A stretch of 64,000 bases of DNA from an uncultured Acidobacteriota bacterium (GCA_902826605.1 CADEFM010000002.1:346393-410392), one strand, 5' to 3'; positions 27,862-37,211 are shown, counted from the first letter of the stretch. Numbers and translations are program-made. Notes: generated by a model not told the origin, from the sequence alone.

Positions 27862-27880
27862 CATAGATCGCCAATCTATG
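27862..27880. promoter_or_regulatory. operator-like palindrome in divergent intergenic region
   Basis: Perfect 7-bp arms CATAGAT / ATCTATG separated by CGCCA. It sits 29 bases upstream of the minus-strand ATG at 27833 and about 205 bases before the plus-strand trehalose operon (28085). The A/T-rich arms in a GC-rich genome suit a transcription-factor site. No -10/-35 match is strong enough to fix the promoter. Confidence 0.35.
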
Positions 27881-28084
27881 GCTCGATGATTGCTGCACTA
27901 CAAGGTAAAGCACTCTTGTAACTATTCAGCGAGGTAAAAAGTTCCTCCTCGCGCAGATGAGAACTCAGCAACTTGGCGAGGATCGGAGACGGAGCTCCAT
28001 CTTTCCGGTTACTTACGAAATATGACGCACCTTGCATATTTTTCCGAGGCAGGTTAAAGTTTCACCCATCGAGGAGCGCTTTTC

Positions 28085-28813
28085 ATGAACTATCAAGCTC
28101 CTGATCGTCGAGAAGAACGCGCGCTTCCTCCGCAGCACTATCCGCGGCTGCAGGAACCCAATGGGGTCCCGTACAGAAGGTTTCGATTGGGCCCGTATTT
28201 GGCCGCGCTGGGTATTGCGGCAATCTTATTCGGCGTTGGCTGGTTCTCTTATTCTCTTTCCGCGGAGTACGAACGGAACAAGCTGCGAGCCGCTCAGAAA
28301 TCCGAGATTGAAGCTCGGCCGCCGGCAAGCGCGCCGCTGGAGGAACAGATCTCGCAGCTCAAGGCCCGCCCAGACGTGGTTCCTACTGAAGTGGATAGTC
28401 TGGAGAACGCGTCGCGCAAGGCGACCCCTTTGCTAGCCTCTCTCTCGGAGAATCGGCCTGAGGCCACCACCAGTTTTCGCAATCGGGCGCGCACGCGTTT
28501 CACCGCTTCGCGCGGCCAGGTCCAACAAATCATTCCTGGAATATTCATGCAGGTGCAGAATATCGATGCGAGAAACGGTCGATTTACAGGATGGCTCCAA
28601 TGGAAGGGCGACAGCGAACTTCTATGGCTCAACGACCGAACCACGCTGCAAAGAATTCCAGTTCGGGTGCCGAACGCATCTCGCGAATCACCCGAGTACG
28701 ATGTGGTCGTCACCGGCTTGAATTCCCAGGGGATTACGGGCTACGTCATTTTTCCCCCGGCAGAAGAATCGCGAAGAGATCGACCTGCGCAGAACAGCGG
28801 CAGGTGGAAATAG
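28085..28813 (+). CDS. single-TM protein preceding otsA
   Basis: 242 residues with a strong SD (GAGGAG, ten bases upstream). The cytoplasmic N-terminus (~38 residues, Pro/Arg rich) is followed by one TM helix (LGPYLAALGIAAILFGVGWF) and a charged, partly coiled extracytoplasmic region; the C-terminal half is a possible beta domain (IFMQVQNIDARNGRFTGWLQ, YDVVVTGLNSQGITGYVIF). No family recognised. It ends nine bases before the membrane-bound OtsA gene, which strongly suggests co-transcription and possibly a partner for OtsA's extracytoplasmic sensor. Confidence 0.7.
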   Translation: MNYQAPDRREERALPPQHYPRLQEPNGVPYRRFRLGPYLAALGIAAILFGVGWFSYSLSAEYERNKLRAAQKSEIEARPPASAPLEEQISQLKARPDVVPTEVDSLENASRKATPLLASLSENRPEATTSFRNRARTRFTASRGQVQQIIPGIFMQVQNIDARNGRFTGWLQWKGDSELLWLNDRTTLQRIPVRVPNASRESPEYDVVVTGLNSQGITGYVIFPPAEESRRDRPAQNSGRWK

Positions 28814-28822
28814 TAGGAATCC

Positions 28823-31102
28823 ATGCGCCTTACACACCGGCTTAGTCTGTCTCTCGCTGTTGTGGTCGCCACCGTATCCCTGGCGTTTGCATACTACGGA
28901 ATGCGTTCGGAAACAAAACGGCTAGAACAAAATCTGGACCGGCAAGCCCTTGTGCTTGCAGAGAGCCTGGCGGATTCGGCCGAACCGTTGGTTGCCAATC
29001 GCTCCTATCGGGAACTGGACCGGCTGGTGGATCGTTTTCAGGACCGGGAACGTATTGCAGGTGTCGCTGTCTACAACAAGACAGGGGAACCGCTCGCGGT
29101 AACCCGTGGGCTGGAGTCCCGCGTCCAGAAGAATCCTTCGGTTGTGACGCACGTGATCGAGGAAGGGTGGGCGCGCTCGGAGTTCCTTTCGCTTGCTCAT
29201 GGGCCGCTGCATGTGGCGGCTTTGCCTCTTCGGGCGAACGGAATGGTGGCCGGTGCTCTTGCAATCTTCCACGACGCGGCGTATATCCAGCTGCAGACGG
29301 CCTCCATGTGGCGGCGCGCGCTGCTGGGTGTTGCTATTGAAACCGCGCTCATCGTCGCCATCACCCTGCTTACGCTGCGCTGGGGATTTGGCCGGCCTCT
29401 TCATGGGATGGCCCAGTGGCTGCGCGCCCTCCGCGAAGGCGATGTCGCGGAGGCTCCGAATCTCTCCAACAAAGGGGAATTTGAGCCTCTGACACGCGAA
29501 GTTTCGCACCTGGCTTCCAGTCTGACAGCCGCACGCGCCGCCGCGGAGGAGGAAGCGCGACTGCGTGACACCGCCGAATCCACCTGGACCAGTGAGCGGC
29601 TCCGTGTTTTCGTCAAAGGAAGGCTTGATGGACGGCGCTTGTTCGTCGTCTCCAACCGCGAGCCATACGAACATATTCATGGGCCAAACGGTATCGAATG
29701 CAGGATGCCTGCCAGCGGTTTGGTGACGGCCCTTGAGCCGGTGCTGCGGGCGTGCGATGGAATGTGGGTGGCGCAAGGTACCGGAAACGCGGACGCGGAA
29801 ACCGTCGATGTGAACGACCGTGTGCGGGTTCCCCCGGACAACCCTCAATACGCGCTACGGCGCGTCTGGTTAGGCACAGAAGAGGAAGAGGGGTTTTACC
29901 TGGGTTTTTCGAATGAAGGTCTGTGGCCTCTGTGTCACATCGCGCATACCAGGCCGTTGTTCCGCGGAGGGGATTGGGAACATTACAAGAACGTTAACAG
30001 GAAGTTCGCCGATGTGGTGCTGGCAGAGATTGAGAATGAAGAGAGCCCGGCCATCCTGGTACAGGATTATCACTTCGCGCTGCTGCCGCGCATGATTAAA
30101 CAGGCGCGCCCGGATGCCCGTGTTGCTATCTTCTGGCATATCCCATGGCCAAATCCCGAGGCTTTCGGCATCTGCCCATGGCAGCGTGAATTGCTAGACG
30201 GGTTGTTGGGGGCGGACCTGATCGGCTTCCATATCCAAGCTCACTGCAACAATTTCTTGGAGACGGTGGACCGGGTATTGGAATCCCGCCTGGACAGGGA
30301 ATCATTCACCGTCAACCGCAACGGTCACCATACCACCGTGCGGCCGTATCCTATCAGCGTCACGTTGGGCCGGAATGAAACGGAAAAAGAGGGAATTGAC
30401 CTTCCGCACATGGAACGATCTGCGCTGCTTGCAAATCTGGGCGTCAGAGCAACTTTTATGGGTATCGGCGTGGATCGCATCGATTATACGAAAGGAATTC
30501 CAGAACGCTTCCGCGGAATCGAGGCGTTTCTCGAAAAGTGTCCCGCCTACCGGCGTGAATTCACATTCGTGCAGATCGGATCGCCGAGCCGCACGGAAAT
30601 CAAACGCTATCACGACCTGATGGAAGAGGTGGAACAGGAAGCGGACCGGATCAATCGGCGGTTCGAGACCAGCGACTGGCGTCCCATCGTGCTTTTGAAA
30701 TGGCAGCATAGTCACGAAGAGATCCTGCCGTATTTCCGTAAAGCGGATTTCTGCCTAGTGACGCCGCTTCATGATGGCATGAATCTGGTGGCGAAAGAAT
30801 TTATAGCCGCAAGAGATGATGACCAAGGGGTTCTGATCCTCAGCCGTTTCGCGGGAGCCGCGCATGAACTTGGCGATGCGCTAGTGGTTAACCCGTATGA
30901 TACGGAGGAACTCGCGGATGCGATTCACCGCTCCTTGGAAATGTCACCCGAGGAACGCCGTATTCGCATGCAACGCATGCGCGCGATTGTCCGCGAACGC
31001 AATGTGTATCGATGGGCGGGCACTCTGATCGGAGATTTGTGCGAACGCCAAACGCCAAAGATGATGCCAGCTTTGCTTCGGGCTGTGGCAAAAGTGTCGT
31101 GA
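28823..31102 (+). CDS. otsA: membrane-sensor-fused trehalose-6-phosphate synthase
   Basis: 759 residues, against about 470 for ordinary OtsA. Order: TM1 (about 8-26), an extracytoplasmic domain (about 27-162), TM2 (about 166-188), a HAMP-like linker ([20 protein letters not shown], about 190-240), a short coiled coil, then a GT20 catalytic domain from about residue 272. GT20 motifs: [11 protein letters not shown] (in place of SNRLP), [55 protein letters not shown] and [14 protein letters not shown]. The enzyme joins a nucleotide-activated glucose to glucose-6-phosphate. The receptor-like front end resembles chemoreceptor/histidine-kinase inputs, so activity may respond to an external signal. 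Followed by otsB 23 bases later. Confidence 0.9.
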   Translation: MRLTHRLSLSLAVVVATVSLAFAYYGMRSETKRLEQNLDRQALVLAESLADSAEPLVANRSYRELDRLVDRFQDRERIAGVAVYNKTGEPLAVTRGLESRVQKNPSVVTHVIEEGWARSEFLSLAHGPLHVAALPLRANGMVAGALAIFHDAAYIQLQTASMWRRALLGVAIETALIVAITLLTLRWGFGRPLHGMAQWLRALREGDVAEAPNLSNKGEFEPLTREVSHLASSLTAARAAAEEEARLRDTAESTWTSERLRVFVKGRLDGRRLFVVSNREPYEHIHGPNGIECRMPASGLVTALEPVLRACDGMWVAQGTGNADAETVDVNDRVRVPPDNPQYALRRVWLGTEEEEGFYLGFSNEGLWPLCHIAHTRPLFRGGDWEHYKNVNRKFADVVLAEIENEESPAILVQDYHFALLPRMIKQARPDARVAIFWHIPWPNPEAFGICPWQRELLDGLLGADLIGFHIQAHCNNFLETVDRVLESRLDRESFTVNRNGHHTTVRPYPISVTLGRNETEKEGIDLPHMERSALLANLGVRATFMGIGVDRIDYTKGIPERFRGIEAFLEKCPAYRREFTFVQIGSPSRTEIKRYHDLMEEVEQEADRINRRFETSDWRPIVLLKWQHSHEEILPYFRKADFCLVTPLHDGMNLVAKEFIAARDDDQGVLILSRFAGAAHELGDALVVNPYDTEELADAIHRSLEMSPEERRIRMQRMRAIVRERNVYRWAGTLIGDLCERQTPKMMPALLRAVAKVS

Positions 31103-31125
31103 TCGAATAGGAGGTTCCATTTTTC

Positions 31126-31950
31126 ATGCGTGTACGCTCACTGACGCGTTCGCTGCCCGCAATCGTGCGGAGCGCAGCCGGGGCGCGCCATTTATTGGTG
31201 TTTCTCGATTTCGACGGCACCCTCGCCCCTTTCGAAACCGACCCCGACGCGGCCTATATTCCCTCGGGGGCCATGCACTGGCTGCGCAAGCTAACGGCGA
31301 ATCCCCGCGCCACCGTAGGCATTATTAGCGGGCGCGCTACACAGGATCTGATTTCGCGAATAGGTATCGAGGAAATGGTTTATGCCGGCAATCATGGAAT
31401 AGAGATCAGGGGACGAGGCCTTCACTTCGCCGAACCTTTCGCATTCCTTCTGGAACCGGTATTGGCGCAGATTCTGGCGAACTTAAGAAATCAGCTGGAA
31501 GGATTGCCGTATGCGCGGATAGAAAACAAACGCCTGACCGCCACTGTTCACACCCGCGGCGCTAGCGACGAAGAGAGAATGCGAGCAGCCGAGATCGTCC
31601 TTCGCACAGTGCATGAGTTCCCACAATTTCATTGCCGGGCGGGGCGGCATGCGGTGGATATCTTGCCGCACAACGGGTGGCATAAAGGAACAGCCGCGCA
31701 GTGGATCCGGAGGGAACTCGGATTGGATGACGCTCTGGTAGTATATGCCGGCGATGATGTCTCCGATGAAGACGCGTTCGAGGCGCTGCCGGGCGCGATT
31801 ACCATCAAAGTCGGCGTAACCCCCACACAGGCTTCTTACCTGGCGAGCTCGCCATCCGAAATATGGGCGCTGGTGGCGCACCTTGAAAATGCGGCGACAA
31901 TAGGACGTCCCGATGCGGACAAGGTATCCGCCGTCACGGAGCTGCGGTAG
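31126..31950 (+). CDS. otsB: trehalose-6-phosphate phosphatase
   Basis: 274 residues of the HAD superfamily. Motif I is FLDFDGTLAPF (about residues 27-37, nucleophile first Asp), motif II is VGIISGRATQDL, then YAGNHGIEIRG, and motif IV is YAGDDVSDEDAFEAL. It removes phosphate from trehalose-6-phosphate, completing the pathway begun by the upstream OtsA. A full AGGAGG SD lies ten bases before ATG. The 3' end overlaps the convergent peptidase gene by 17 bases. Confidence 0.95.
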   Translation: MRVRSLTRSLPAIVRSAAGARHLLVFLDFDGTLAPFETDPDAAYIPSGAMHWLRKLTANPRATVGIISGRATQDLISRIGIEEMVYAGNHGIEIRGRGLHFAEPFAFLLEPVLAQILANLRNQLEGLPYARIENKRLTATVHTRGASDEERMRAAEIVLRTVHEFPQFHCRAGRHAVDILPHNGWHKGTAAQWIRRELGLDDALVVYAGDDVSDEDAFEALPGAITIKVGVTPTQASYLASSPSEIWALVAHLENAATIGRPDADKVSAVTELR

Positions 31951-32461
31951 GGGAGGCCAGCAACATCCAGCGATCTCCGCCCTCCCATTGGCTGTCGAAA
32001 ACGGCCCATTTTAAGCGCATGTTGGCCTTGCGCGTGGGATCGTTCACGGTAATGGCTTCCGGCGTCACACCCGTCACCACAACGTAGTGCATTGGCGACT
32101 TTGACCCTTTCTTCAACGCCACAATCACGGGCCTGCCTTTGGAGAGCTGTTGTTCGAGGTCCGCCCTTTGACCGCGCAACGTATATGCCTGAAATCCGTT
32201 CTCTTCAAAGAAACGCTTCATGTCCACCAGGAGTATTCCCTTGCGTTCGGGTTTGTATAACCGCTGGTACGCTTCGTCCGCGCTGGGATAGACGCGCTGG
32301 TGCGATGTGAAATCGCTCCAATAGTGCATCACCATGGCACTACTGGCAGCGCCGCAGCCATTTTCCTGCTGGTCGAAAAACGGGACCCGAAGGGTGCGGC
32401 TCGCGCCCTCCGCCGCAGAGCCGGTCACAAGCAGGACTGCAAGAATTGTATTGAGGTTCAT
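31934..32461 (-). CDS. exported C39-like cysteine peptidase
   Basis: 175 residues: signal peptide (LAVLLVTGSAAEGA), then a papain-like C39 domain. The catalytic Cys is in QENGCGAASSAMVMHYW (about residue 35), the His in SPMHYVVVTGV, and an Asp in VNDPTRKANM. C39 peptidases usually sit on ABC exporters and cut after Gly-Gly in bacteriocin leaders; stand-alone exported members exist and their substrates are unknown. The upstream gene, three bases away, encodes a small membrane protein with a Gly-Gly before its TM, a possible substrate. Confidence 0.83.
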   Translation of the reverse strand: MNLNTILAVLLVTGSAAEGASRTLRVPFFDQQENGCGAASSAMVMHYWSDFTSHQRVYPSADEAYQRLYKPERKGILLVDMKRFFEENGFQAYTLRGQRADLEQQLSKGRPVIVALKKGSKSPMHYVVVTGVTPEAITVNDPTRKANMRLKWAVFDSQWEGGDRWMLLASPTAAP

Positions 32462-32464
32462 GTC

Positions 32465-32743
32465 CTATTTGAAAATGAGCACCAAGACTGCGGCTGCCAG
32501 TGCTATCACGATATAGGTGAGCGTTTGGGTGGATAGAGCGCCTCCGACGACCTCCGGTCCCGGCTCTTCAGCCCGTTCAGATAGCGACTGCGCCTCTTGC
32601 GGGGTGAGGACTTCAGGAGCTGCGACGGCAACGGGGTTAGATGCATTTTCTGCTACCACCACTGAACTTGTTGGCTCAGCGGCGTATCCGGCGGGGATTG
32701 TGAGGGTGATACAGAGGAGGATGGTCGAAATATTGAACGACAT
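32465..32743 (-). CDS. small exported protein with C-terminal TM and Gly-Gly site
   Basis: 92 residues: signal peptide (ISTILLCITLTIPAGYA), an acidic low-complexity middle, then EVLTPQEAQSLSERAEEP, PGPEVVGGAL with Gly-Gly at 67-68, and a C-terminal TM helix (YIVIALAAAVLVLIF) ending FK. No recognised domain. It is translated immediately before the C39-like peptidase (three-base gap). The signal/tail-anchor arrangement would leave the middle outside the cytoplasm, where the exported peptidase could reach it. Confidence 0.65.
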   Translation of the reverse strand: MSFNISTILLCITLTIPAGYAAEPTSSVVVAENASNPVAVAAPEVLTPQEAQSLSERAEEPGPEVVGGALSTQTLTYIVIALAAAVLVLIFK

Positions 32744-32809
32744 ACTATTACCATAGCAAGCAGGATGCCAGGTAGTGGGTCAGTTTGAAAAACCAAAACT
32801 GTGGATGGA

Positions 32810-33061
32810 TCAGCCCAGGTCCTTGCCGAGCCACTTTCCCGCCGCGCCACCGAGCAACAGAATCGCGATACCAAACAGAACCCATAGGGCTTGGTTGAAC
32901 GTCTGCTGAAGAGATGTCCCGGTAAGCCCTCCCGTGGCCATGTAAACAGTCCATGTGATGACGCCCTGGACGCCAAGCGCGAGATATGCGAATCCGGCAA
33001 GCCGAATGATGAATACCGCGATTTTCTGCGCAGTATTTAGATGTGATTGATCAGAAGGCAT
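32810..33061 (-). CDS. small two-TM membrane protein
   Basis: 83 residues from ATG 33061, which has a GGGAG SD seven bases upstream; the in-frame ATG at 33088 lacks one. Two TM helices are predicted (KIAVFIIRLAGFAYLALG and ALWVLFGIAILLLGGAAG). Unknown function. Located 66 bases upstream of the Gly-Gly membrane protein on the same strand, so possibly part of the same transcript. Confidence 0.65.
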   Translation of the reverse strand: MPSDQSHLNTAQKIAVFIIRLAGFAYLALGVQGVITWTVYMATGGLTGTSLQQTFNQALWVLFGIAILLLGGAAGKWLGKDLG

Positions 33062-33222
33062 TGACTCTCCCGGCAAGTAGATCGGCACATGCCGGACTTA
33101 GGTTTAGCAGCATGAACGCAATCTCACCATCCCCGGTCTACAGGAAGCCGGGGGTACAGGTGCGCCCGTACTGGCGTCCGCGACCGCTCAAGCAACGCCC
33201 CAAGCCTGTACAATTGCGGGCT

Positions 33223-33960
33223 ATGACCGTTTGTATTGCCGCACAATGCCTCCATGAGCGCGGGGATTGTTTCGTTTTGTGTACAGATGGACGCATTGAA
33301 GATGACTATTCGGGAGGCGAGGATATTTCCTTCAAGATGGAGTTTGGGCGGGACAATCTGGTTTTCCTGACCGCTGGCAACGTCACTCGCTGCAATGAAT
33401 TCGTAGCGTTGATCCACGAAAGCATTTACTTGCACGAGCTAACCGAAACAACCCTAGTAGAACGGATGAGGACCGCCGTCCTTCTGATGAAGGAACGCTT
33501 AATTGGGGAATATCTCGGCGCGCGTCATGCTATGACACTTGAGCAGTTTCGGAATGAGGGGAGCGACATTTTCCCCGTAGATGTTCTGTCTAGGATGCAT
33601 TACGAGATAACTGACCCACTGCCGGATGCCAGTTCCATCATTGTGATCAGTAAACCCGGCAAGCTGACGGCAGCGAGGATTTCGTGGTCCAGCCGGCTTC
33701 GACGAGACCTTCCCCAGCGGCGCTTGTTCGGCAGAACAGCTTTCCACCTGAAGGCGCTACCCCGGCTCCATCGCGATTCCGCTCGAATCGCACGCTGGTG
33801 GCTCGTGCCGTGGTTGACGGCATCCGTCTGGTCACCGCAAGACATCCTGGTTGCTGCAGTGTCCCGCGCGGAAGGTCGTGGCGTGATGGTGCAAATGAGC
33901 CAGAATCCAACGGTGTCGGGCCGCGTCTATGGGAGTGCAAGGAAAGAAGGGAACTACGTC
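33223..33960 (+). pseudogene. proteasome-like Ntn-hydrolase, C-terminus probably frameshifted
   Basis: From ATG 33223, the first ~150 residues look like a proteasome-beta-type Ntn hydrolase: Met-Thr start (Thr2 could be the nucleophile, TVCIAAQCL), FVLCTDGRIE, and NLVFLTAGNVTRCNEF. After about 33678 the frame becomes Arg/Trp-rich and no longer resembles the family; the expected final strand and IGSG-type motif are missing. A +1 shift there gives AGFDETFPSGACSAEQ and a stop at 33749-33751, which reads like a natural end. The zero frame has no stop and runs into the exported protein at 33961. Either a frameshift pseudogene, a sequencing error, or a real fusion. Confidence 0.5.
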
Positions 33961-34674
33961 ATGTTGCAACGATTCGCATCGACCGCATTCGTAATTGGCA
34001 CGTTGTTCAGTCCCCTGATACCGGCAGTCTTAGCTGCGGATCACGGTGGAAGAGGTGGGCGGGGTGAGAGGGGAGGGCGAATCGGCGGTGGGCAGGGCTT
34101 TGCCGGCGCGAACCGCAATTTCGCTCAGCGTGGTTTTCAAGGAGGCAGCCGGAACACCGGGCGGCAGATCTTCGCCAACCCGCGCGGGTTCGGCGGCGGC
34201 TATTACGGCCGCGGGTTCATTGCACCCCGTGCTTACAGCAGACCTATCTATCCCAGATACTACGGCAGTGGATTTAGCGTAGGCTTTGGGTTCGGCGCCC
34301 CGTATTCGTACGCGCCGGGCCCTGCTTACGGACCTGGCTATGGGTACGGATCGGCTGTGCCTTATGCAGCGCCTCAAGCGCCGCAGAACTGCGTGGAAGG
34401 ATCCTACGATCAGTCCGGTGCGTGGGTCCCGAATCCTAATTGCTACGGCGGACTACAAAGCTTCGGTCCCAACCAGCAGCAATATCAACAGCCGCCGCAG
34501 GGCCGCTACGATCCCAATCAACAGCCGTACCCGCCGGCCCAGCAGGACTACGACCCTAACCAACAGCCATATCCGCAGCAACAACAGGACTACGATCCGA
34601 ACCAGCGAGACTATCCACAAGCCCAACCGGATTACGATCCTAGTCAATCGCAACAGCAACGTTACAACCGGTAG
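33961..34674 (+). CDS. exported Gly/Tyr/Pro/Gln-rich protein
   Basis: 237 residues starting MLQRFASTAF with a good signal peptide ending AVLA and a GGAAAGAAGGGA SD-like stretch upstream. The mature part starts with Gly/Arg repeats (HGGRGGRGERGGRIGGG), then YGRG and Gly/Tyr-rich segments, then NCVEGSYDQSGAWVPNPNC, and ends in a repeated YDPNQQPYP-type tail. Cell-surface or low-complexity matrix proteins in Acidobacteriota look similar. The upstream frame is continuous, but the signal peptide and SD mark this as a separate gene. Confidence 0.7.
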   Translation: MLQRFASTAFVIGTLFSPLIPAVLAADHGGRGGRGERGGRIGGGQGFAGANRNFAQRGFQGGSRNTGRQIFANPRGFGGGYYGRGFIAPRAYSRPIYPRYYGSGFSVGFGFGAPYSYAPGPAYGPGYGYGSAVPYAAPQAPQNCVEGSYDQSGAWVPNPNCYGGLQSFGPNQQQYQQPPQGRYDPNQQPYPPAQQDYDPNQQPYPQQQQDYDPNQRDYPQAQPDYDPSQSQQQRYNR

Positions 34675-34680
34675 CACGTT

Positions 34681-35160
34681 GTGAAATATCGAAACGCACT
34701 ATGCCTGTTGATCGCGCTGGGCGGTCAGCAGGCATTCGCGTTTCAATCATCGGATCTCTCGCGTGAAATGCTGGTGGCACATAACGCGGTTCGCGCCCGC
34801 GTTGGCGTGGCATATTTGGTCTGGTCCCCCCAGCTTGCGGAACGCGCCCAGGAATGGGCCGACGCTCTCTTGGCGTCGAATCGATTTGCACACCAATCCA
34901 ACGCTAAGTTTGGAGAAAATCTGTTCGAGATCCGAGGCGCAGCCGCCACGCCCAAGCAGGTCCTCAACGTGTGGGCCGCGGAGTCTCGCAACTACGATTA
35001 CTCTTCAAATGGATGTCGCGGCGTCTGCGGACATTACACGCAAATCGTGTGGCGAGATACGAAAGCGATGGGCTGTGCGGTGGCGCGGGGAGAACGACGC
35101 GAGATCTGGGTCTGTAAGTACGATCCCCGGGGCAACTGGATCGGCAGGCGACCGTACTGA
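34681..35160 (+). CDS. exported CAP/SCP-domain protein
   Basis: 159 residues from GTG 34681, six bases after the previous stop. Signal peptide (ALCLLIALGGQQAFA), then the CAP fold: LVAHNAVRARVGV, LAERAQEWADALL, GENLFE, CGHYTQIVWRDTKAMGCAV and VCKYDPRGNW. The His in HNAVR and in CGHYTQ, and the Glu in GENL, are the conserved cavity residues. CAP proteins are secreted and bind lipids or act as toxins or peptidases; the role in bacteria is mostly unknown. Cysteines around CRGVCGHY suggest disulfides. Confidence 0.88.
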   Translation: MKYRNALCLLIALGGQQAFAFQSSDLSREMLVAHNAVRARVGVAYLVWSPQLAERAQEWADALLASNRFAHQSNAKFGENLFEIRGAAATPKQVLNVWAAESRNYDYSSNGCRGVCGHYTQIVWRDTKAMGCAVARGERREIWVCKYDPRGNWIGRRPY

Positions 35161-35228
35161 TCCACGGCCGCGCAGCGTTTAACGCGATAATAGTAAGAGA
35201 AACCTAACCCAGTTCTGGTCCTACTTAT

Positions 35229-36740
35229 TTGCCATACTCCGATATAGTCGATCAGGCGCTGCAGGAGCGCCTGCGGGCCGCAGCCGAATTGCTGGAATCC
35301 ATCGCCACCAACCGCGCGATTCTAAAGGACGTTCCCGCCGAAGACCGGGAGCGTTTGAACCGCGCGATCGCGGAGGTCTACAATCCCGATCCTATTGCCC
35401 GGCGACGCATGGTCAGAGCCGTTTCGCGCGAGCGGACAGCCACCCGAGCCGGCAGCGTGGAAGCTGTGCTGAACGAAACCGGGATTCGTTCGCTTCGCCG
35501 CAAGCCTGTATTCACGACGCCTAACGTCTTCGCTCCCGAAGATTTCGAACAGCAGGCGCGTGAACAGGAAGCCGCTCGGGCGCTGGACCCCCAGCATTGC
35601 TATATCTGTAAGCAAAAATTTTCCGAGATTCACCATTTTTATGACCAGATGTGTCCGCCGTGCGCCGAGTTCAATTTCAACAAACGAACCGAGCTAACGG
35701 ACCTCAGCGGGCGCGTGGCTCTGCTCACCGGCGGCCGCGTGAAGATCGGATATCAAGCAGGCCTCAAGCTGCTGCGCGCCGGAGCTCAATTGATTGTGAC
35801 GACGCGCTTCCCTCGCGATTCGGCGCAGCGTTACGCGCAGGAACCGGATTTCGGCAGATGGGGACATCGGCTGGAAATATTTGGTTTGGACTTGCGCCAT
35901 ACGCCCAGCGTGGAGGCGCTTTGCCGCCGTTTGCTCCAGACCCTTCCGCGTCTCGATTTTATCGTCAACAATGCATGCCAGACCGTTCGGCGGCCTCCGG
36001 AGTTTTACGCCCACATGATGGACGGCGAACGGGCAGCGCTGCAGCATATGCCCGCCGGCGTGAAGCAATTGCTCGGCACGTATGACAGCGCCGGTGACGG
36101 CGCTGTCGCCGCCAGGAACGGCTTGAGCGATGGATTGAACCACGCCGCGGAATTGTCGCAAATACCTCTGCTGGCGGAGGATGTGGTCCGCCAAAAGCAT
36201 TTGTTTCCAGAAGGCCGGCTGGATCAGGATCTGCAGCAGGTCGATTTACGCGGCAGAAATTCATGGCGTTTGTTGATGGCGGAGGTTTCGTCGGTGGAAT
36301 TGCTGGAAGTCCAGTTGATCAATGCGATCGCGCCGTTCATCATCAATGCCCGGCTTAAGCCCCTGATGTTGCGCACGCCGGAGCGAGATAAGCATATCGT
36401 CAATGTGTCCGCTGTGGAAGGCCAGTTCTACCGGTATCGCAAGACCACACGCCATCCCCACACCAATATGGCCAAGGCCGCGCTTAATATGATGACGCGC
36501 ACCGCGGCGGCGGACTATCAGCAGGACGGTATCCACATGAATAGCGTGGATACCGGATGGGTAACCGACGAAGATCCGGTCGAAATCGCCGCGCGGAAGA
36601 CCGTTGAGCAGCGCTTCCACCCGCCCCTCGACATCGTGGATGGTGCGGCACGGATTCTAGACCCCATCATCAGTGGCTTCAACACGGGCGAACACGTATG
36701 GGGGCAGTTTTTGAAGGACTACCGGCCGACGGACTGGTAA
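35229..36740 (+). CDS. atypical SDR with N-terminal zinc-binding region
   Basis: 503 residues from TTG 35229. Residues 1-120 are a charged helical extension; Cys124/127/142/145 (HCYICKQ ... MCPPCAE) form a likely zinc site. The SDR core starts at about 160: [18 protein letters not shown] replaces the usual TGxxxGIG loop, [11 protein letters not shown] replaces NNAG, and the active-site region is [12 protein letters not shown] followed by [15 protein letters not shown]. The Lys of YxxxK is present but the Tyr position is Thr. The NTG motif is VDTGWVTDE. It may bind NAD(P) without ordinary oxidoreductase chemistry. Followed by a small gene two bases later. Confidence 0.8.
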   Translation: MPYSDIVDQALQERLRAAAELLESIATNRAILKDVPAEDRERLNRAIAEVYNPDPIARRRMVRAVSRERTATRAGSVEAVLNETGIRSLRRKPVFTTPNVFAPEDFEQQAREQEAARALDPQHCYICKQKFSEIHHFYDQMCPPCAEFNFNKRTELTDLSGRVALLTGGRVKIGYQAGLKLLRAGAQLIVTTRFPRDSAQRYAQEPDFGRWGHRLEIFGLDLRHTPSVEALCRRLLQTLPRLDFIVNNACQTVRRPPEFYAHMMDGERAALQHMPAGVKQLLGTYDSAGDGAVAARNGLSDGLNHAAELSQIPLLAEDVVRQKHLFPEGRLDQDLQQVDLRGRNSWRLLMAEVSSVELLEVQLINAIAPFIINARLKPLMLRTPERDKHIVNVSAVEGQFYRYRKTTRHPHTNMAKAALNMMTRTAAADYQQDGIHMNSVDTGWVTDEDPVEIAARKTVEQRFHPPLDIVDGAARILDPIISGFNTGEHVWGQFLKDYRPTDW

Positions 36741-36742
36741 AT

Positions 36743-37144
36743 ATGAGTTTCCTCGATAATCTGGAAAACAACCTAAACGCACTGGAGCGCCTGGAGGAAA
36801 AGGATCCCGACAAGGTTCGGCGCGAGCAGGAACGGCGTGAAGCGGACCGGAGCGCGGCTCTGCTGCGCGCGCCCCACGTGGAGGCGTTGAAAAAGTCCGC
36901 CTTCACTTCTGAACTGCTCACGCAATGCAGGACGATTGGCCACGCGCAACGGGTGCTAGTGCGATTCACCTGGATTGGCGAAAATCTGCGGCTGGACGCG
37001 CAATCGAAGCGTATGGAACTCATTCCTACCGCCCAAGGAATCACAGCCGTGTACTCGGAGGACGGTGTGGAGAGGGAACGTGCGACGGTGGACCCTCAGA
37101 GTGACGACGCGGAGCATCTGGCCAGGCGTTGGCTGGTGGTCTAG
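36743..37144 (+). CDS. hypothetical protein coupled to the SDR
   Basis: 133 residues from ATG 36743, two bases after the SDR stop. Residues 1-50 are a charged coiled coil (NLNALERLEEKDPDKVRR), followed by a compact alpha/beta part (RVLVRFTWIGENLRLDAQ, GITAVYSEDGV). No signal peptide or known motif. The tight spacing implies co-transcription and a shared complex with the SDR is possible. Confidence 0.65.
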   Translation: MSFLDNLENNLNALERLEEKDPDKVRREQERREADRSAALLRAPHVEALKKSAFTSELLTQCRTIGHAQRVLVRFTWIGENLRLDAQSKRMELIPTAQGITAVYSEDGVERERATVDPQSDDAEHLARRWLVV

Positions 37145-37211
37145 TTATCTTGCCGGGTCTCCTGGCGGGTGTGGTTTGGTGTATGATTTCAGCTATCGAA
37201 GAGGAGACCTA

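Noticed and set aside
33684..34067. Alternative frame through the damaged proteasome-like region
   Set aside because: Its translation (Pro/Arg/Ser-rich) does not continue the Ntn-hydrolase pattern, so it does not rescue the gene.
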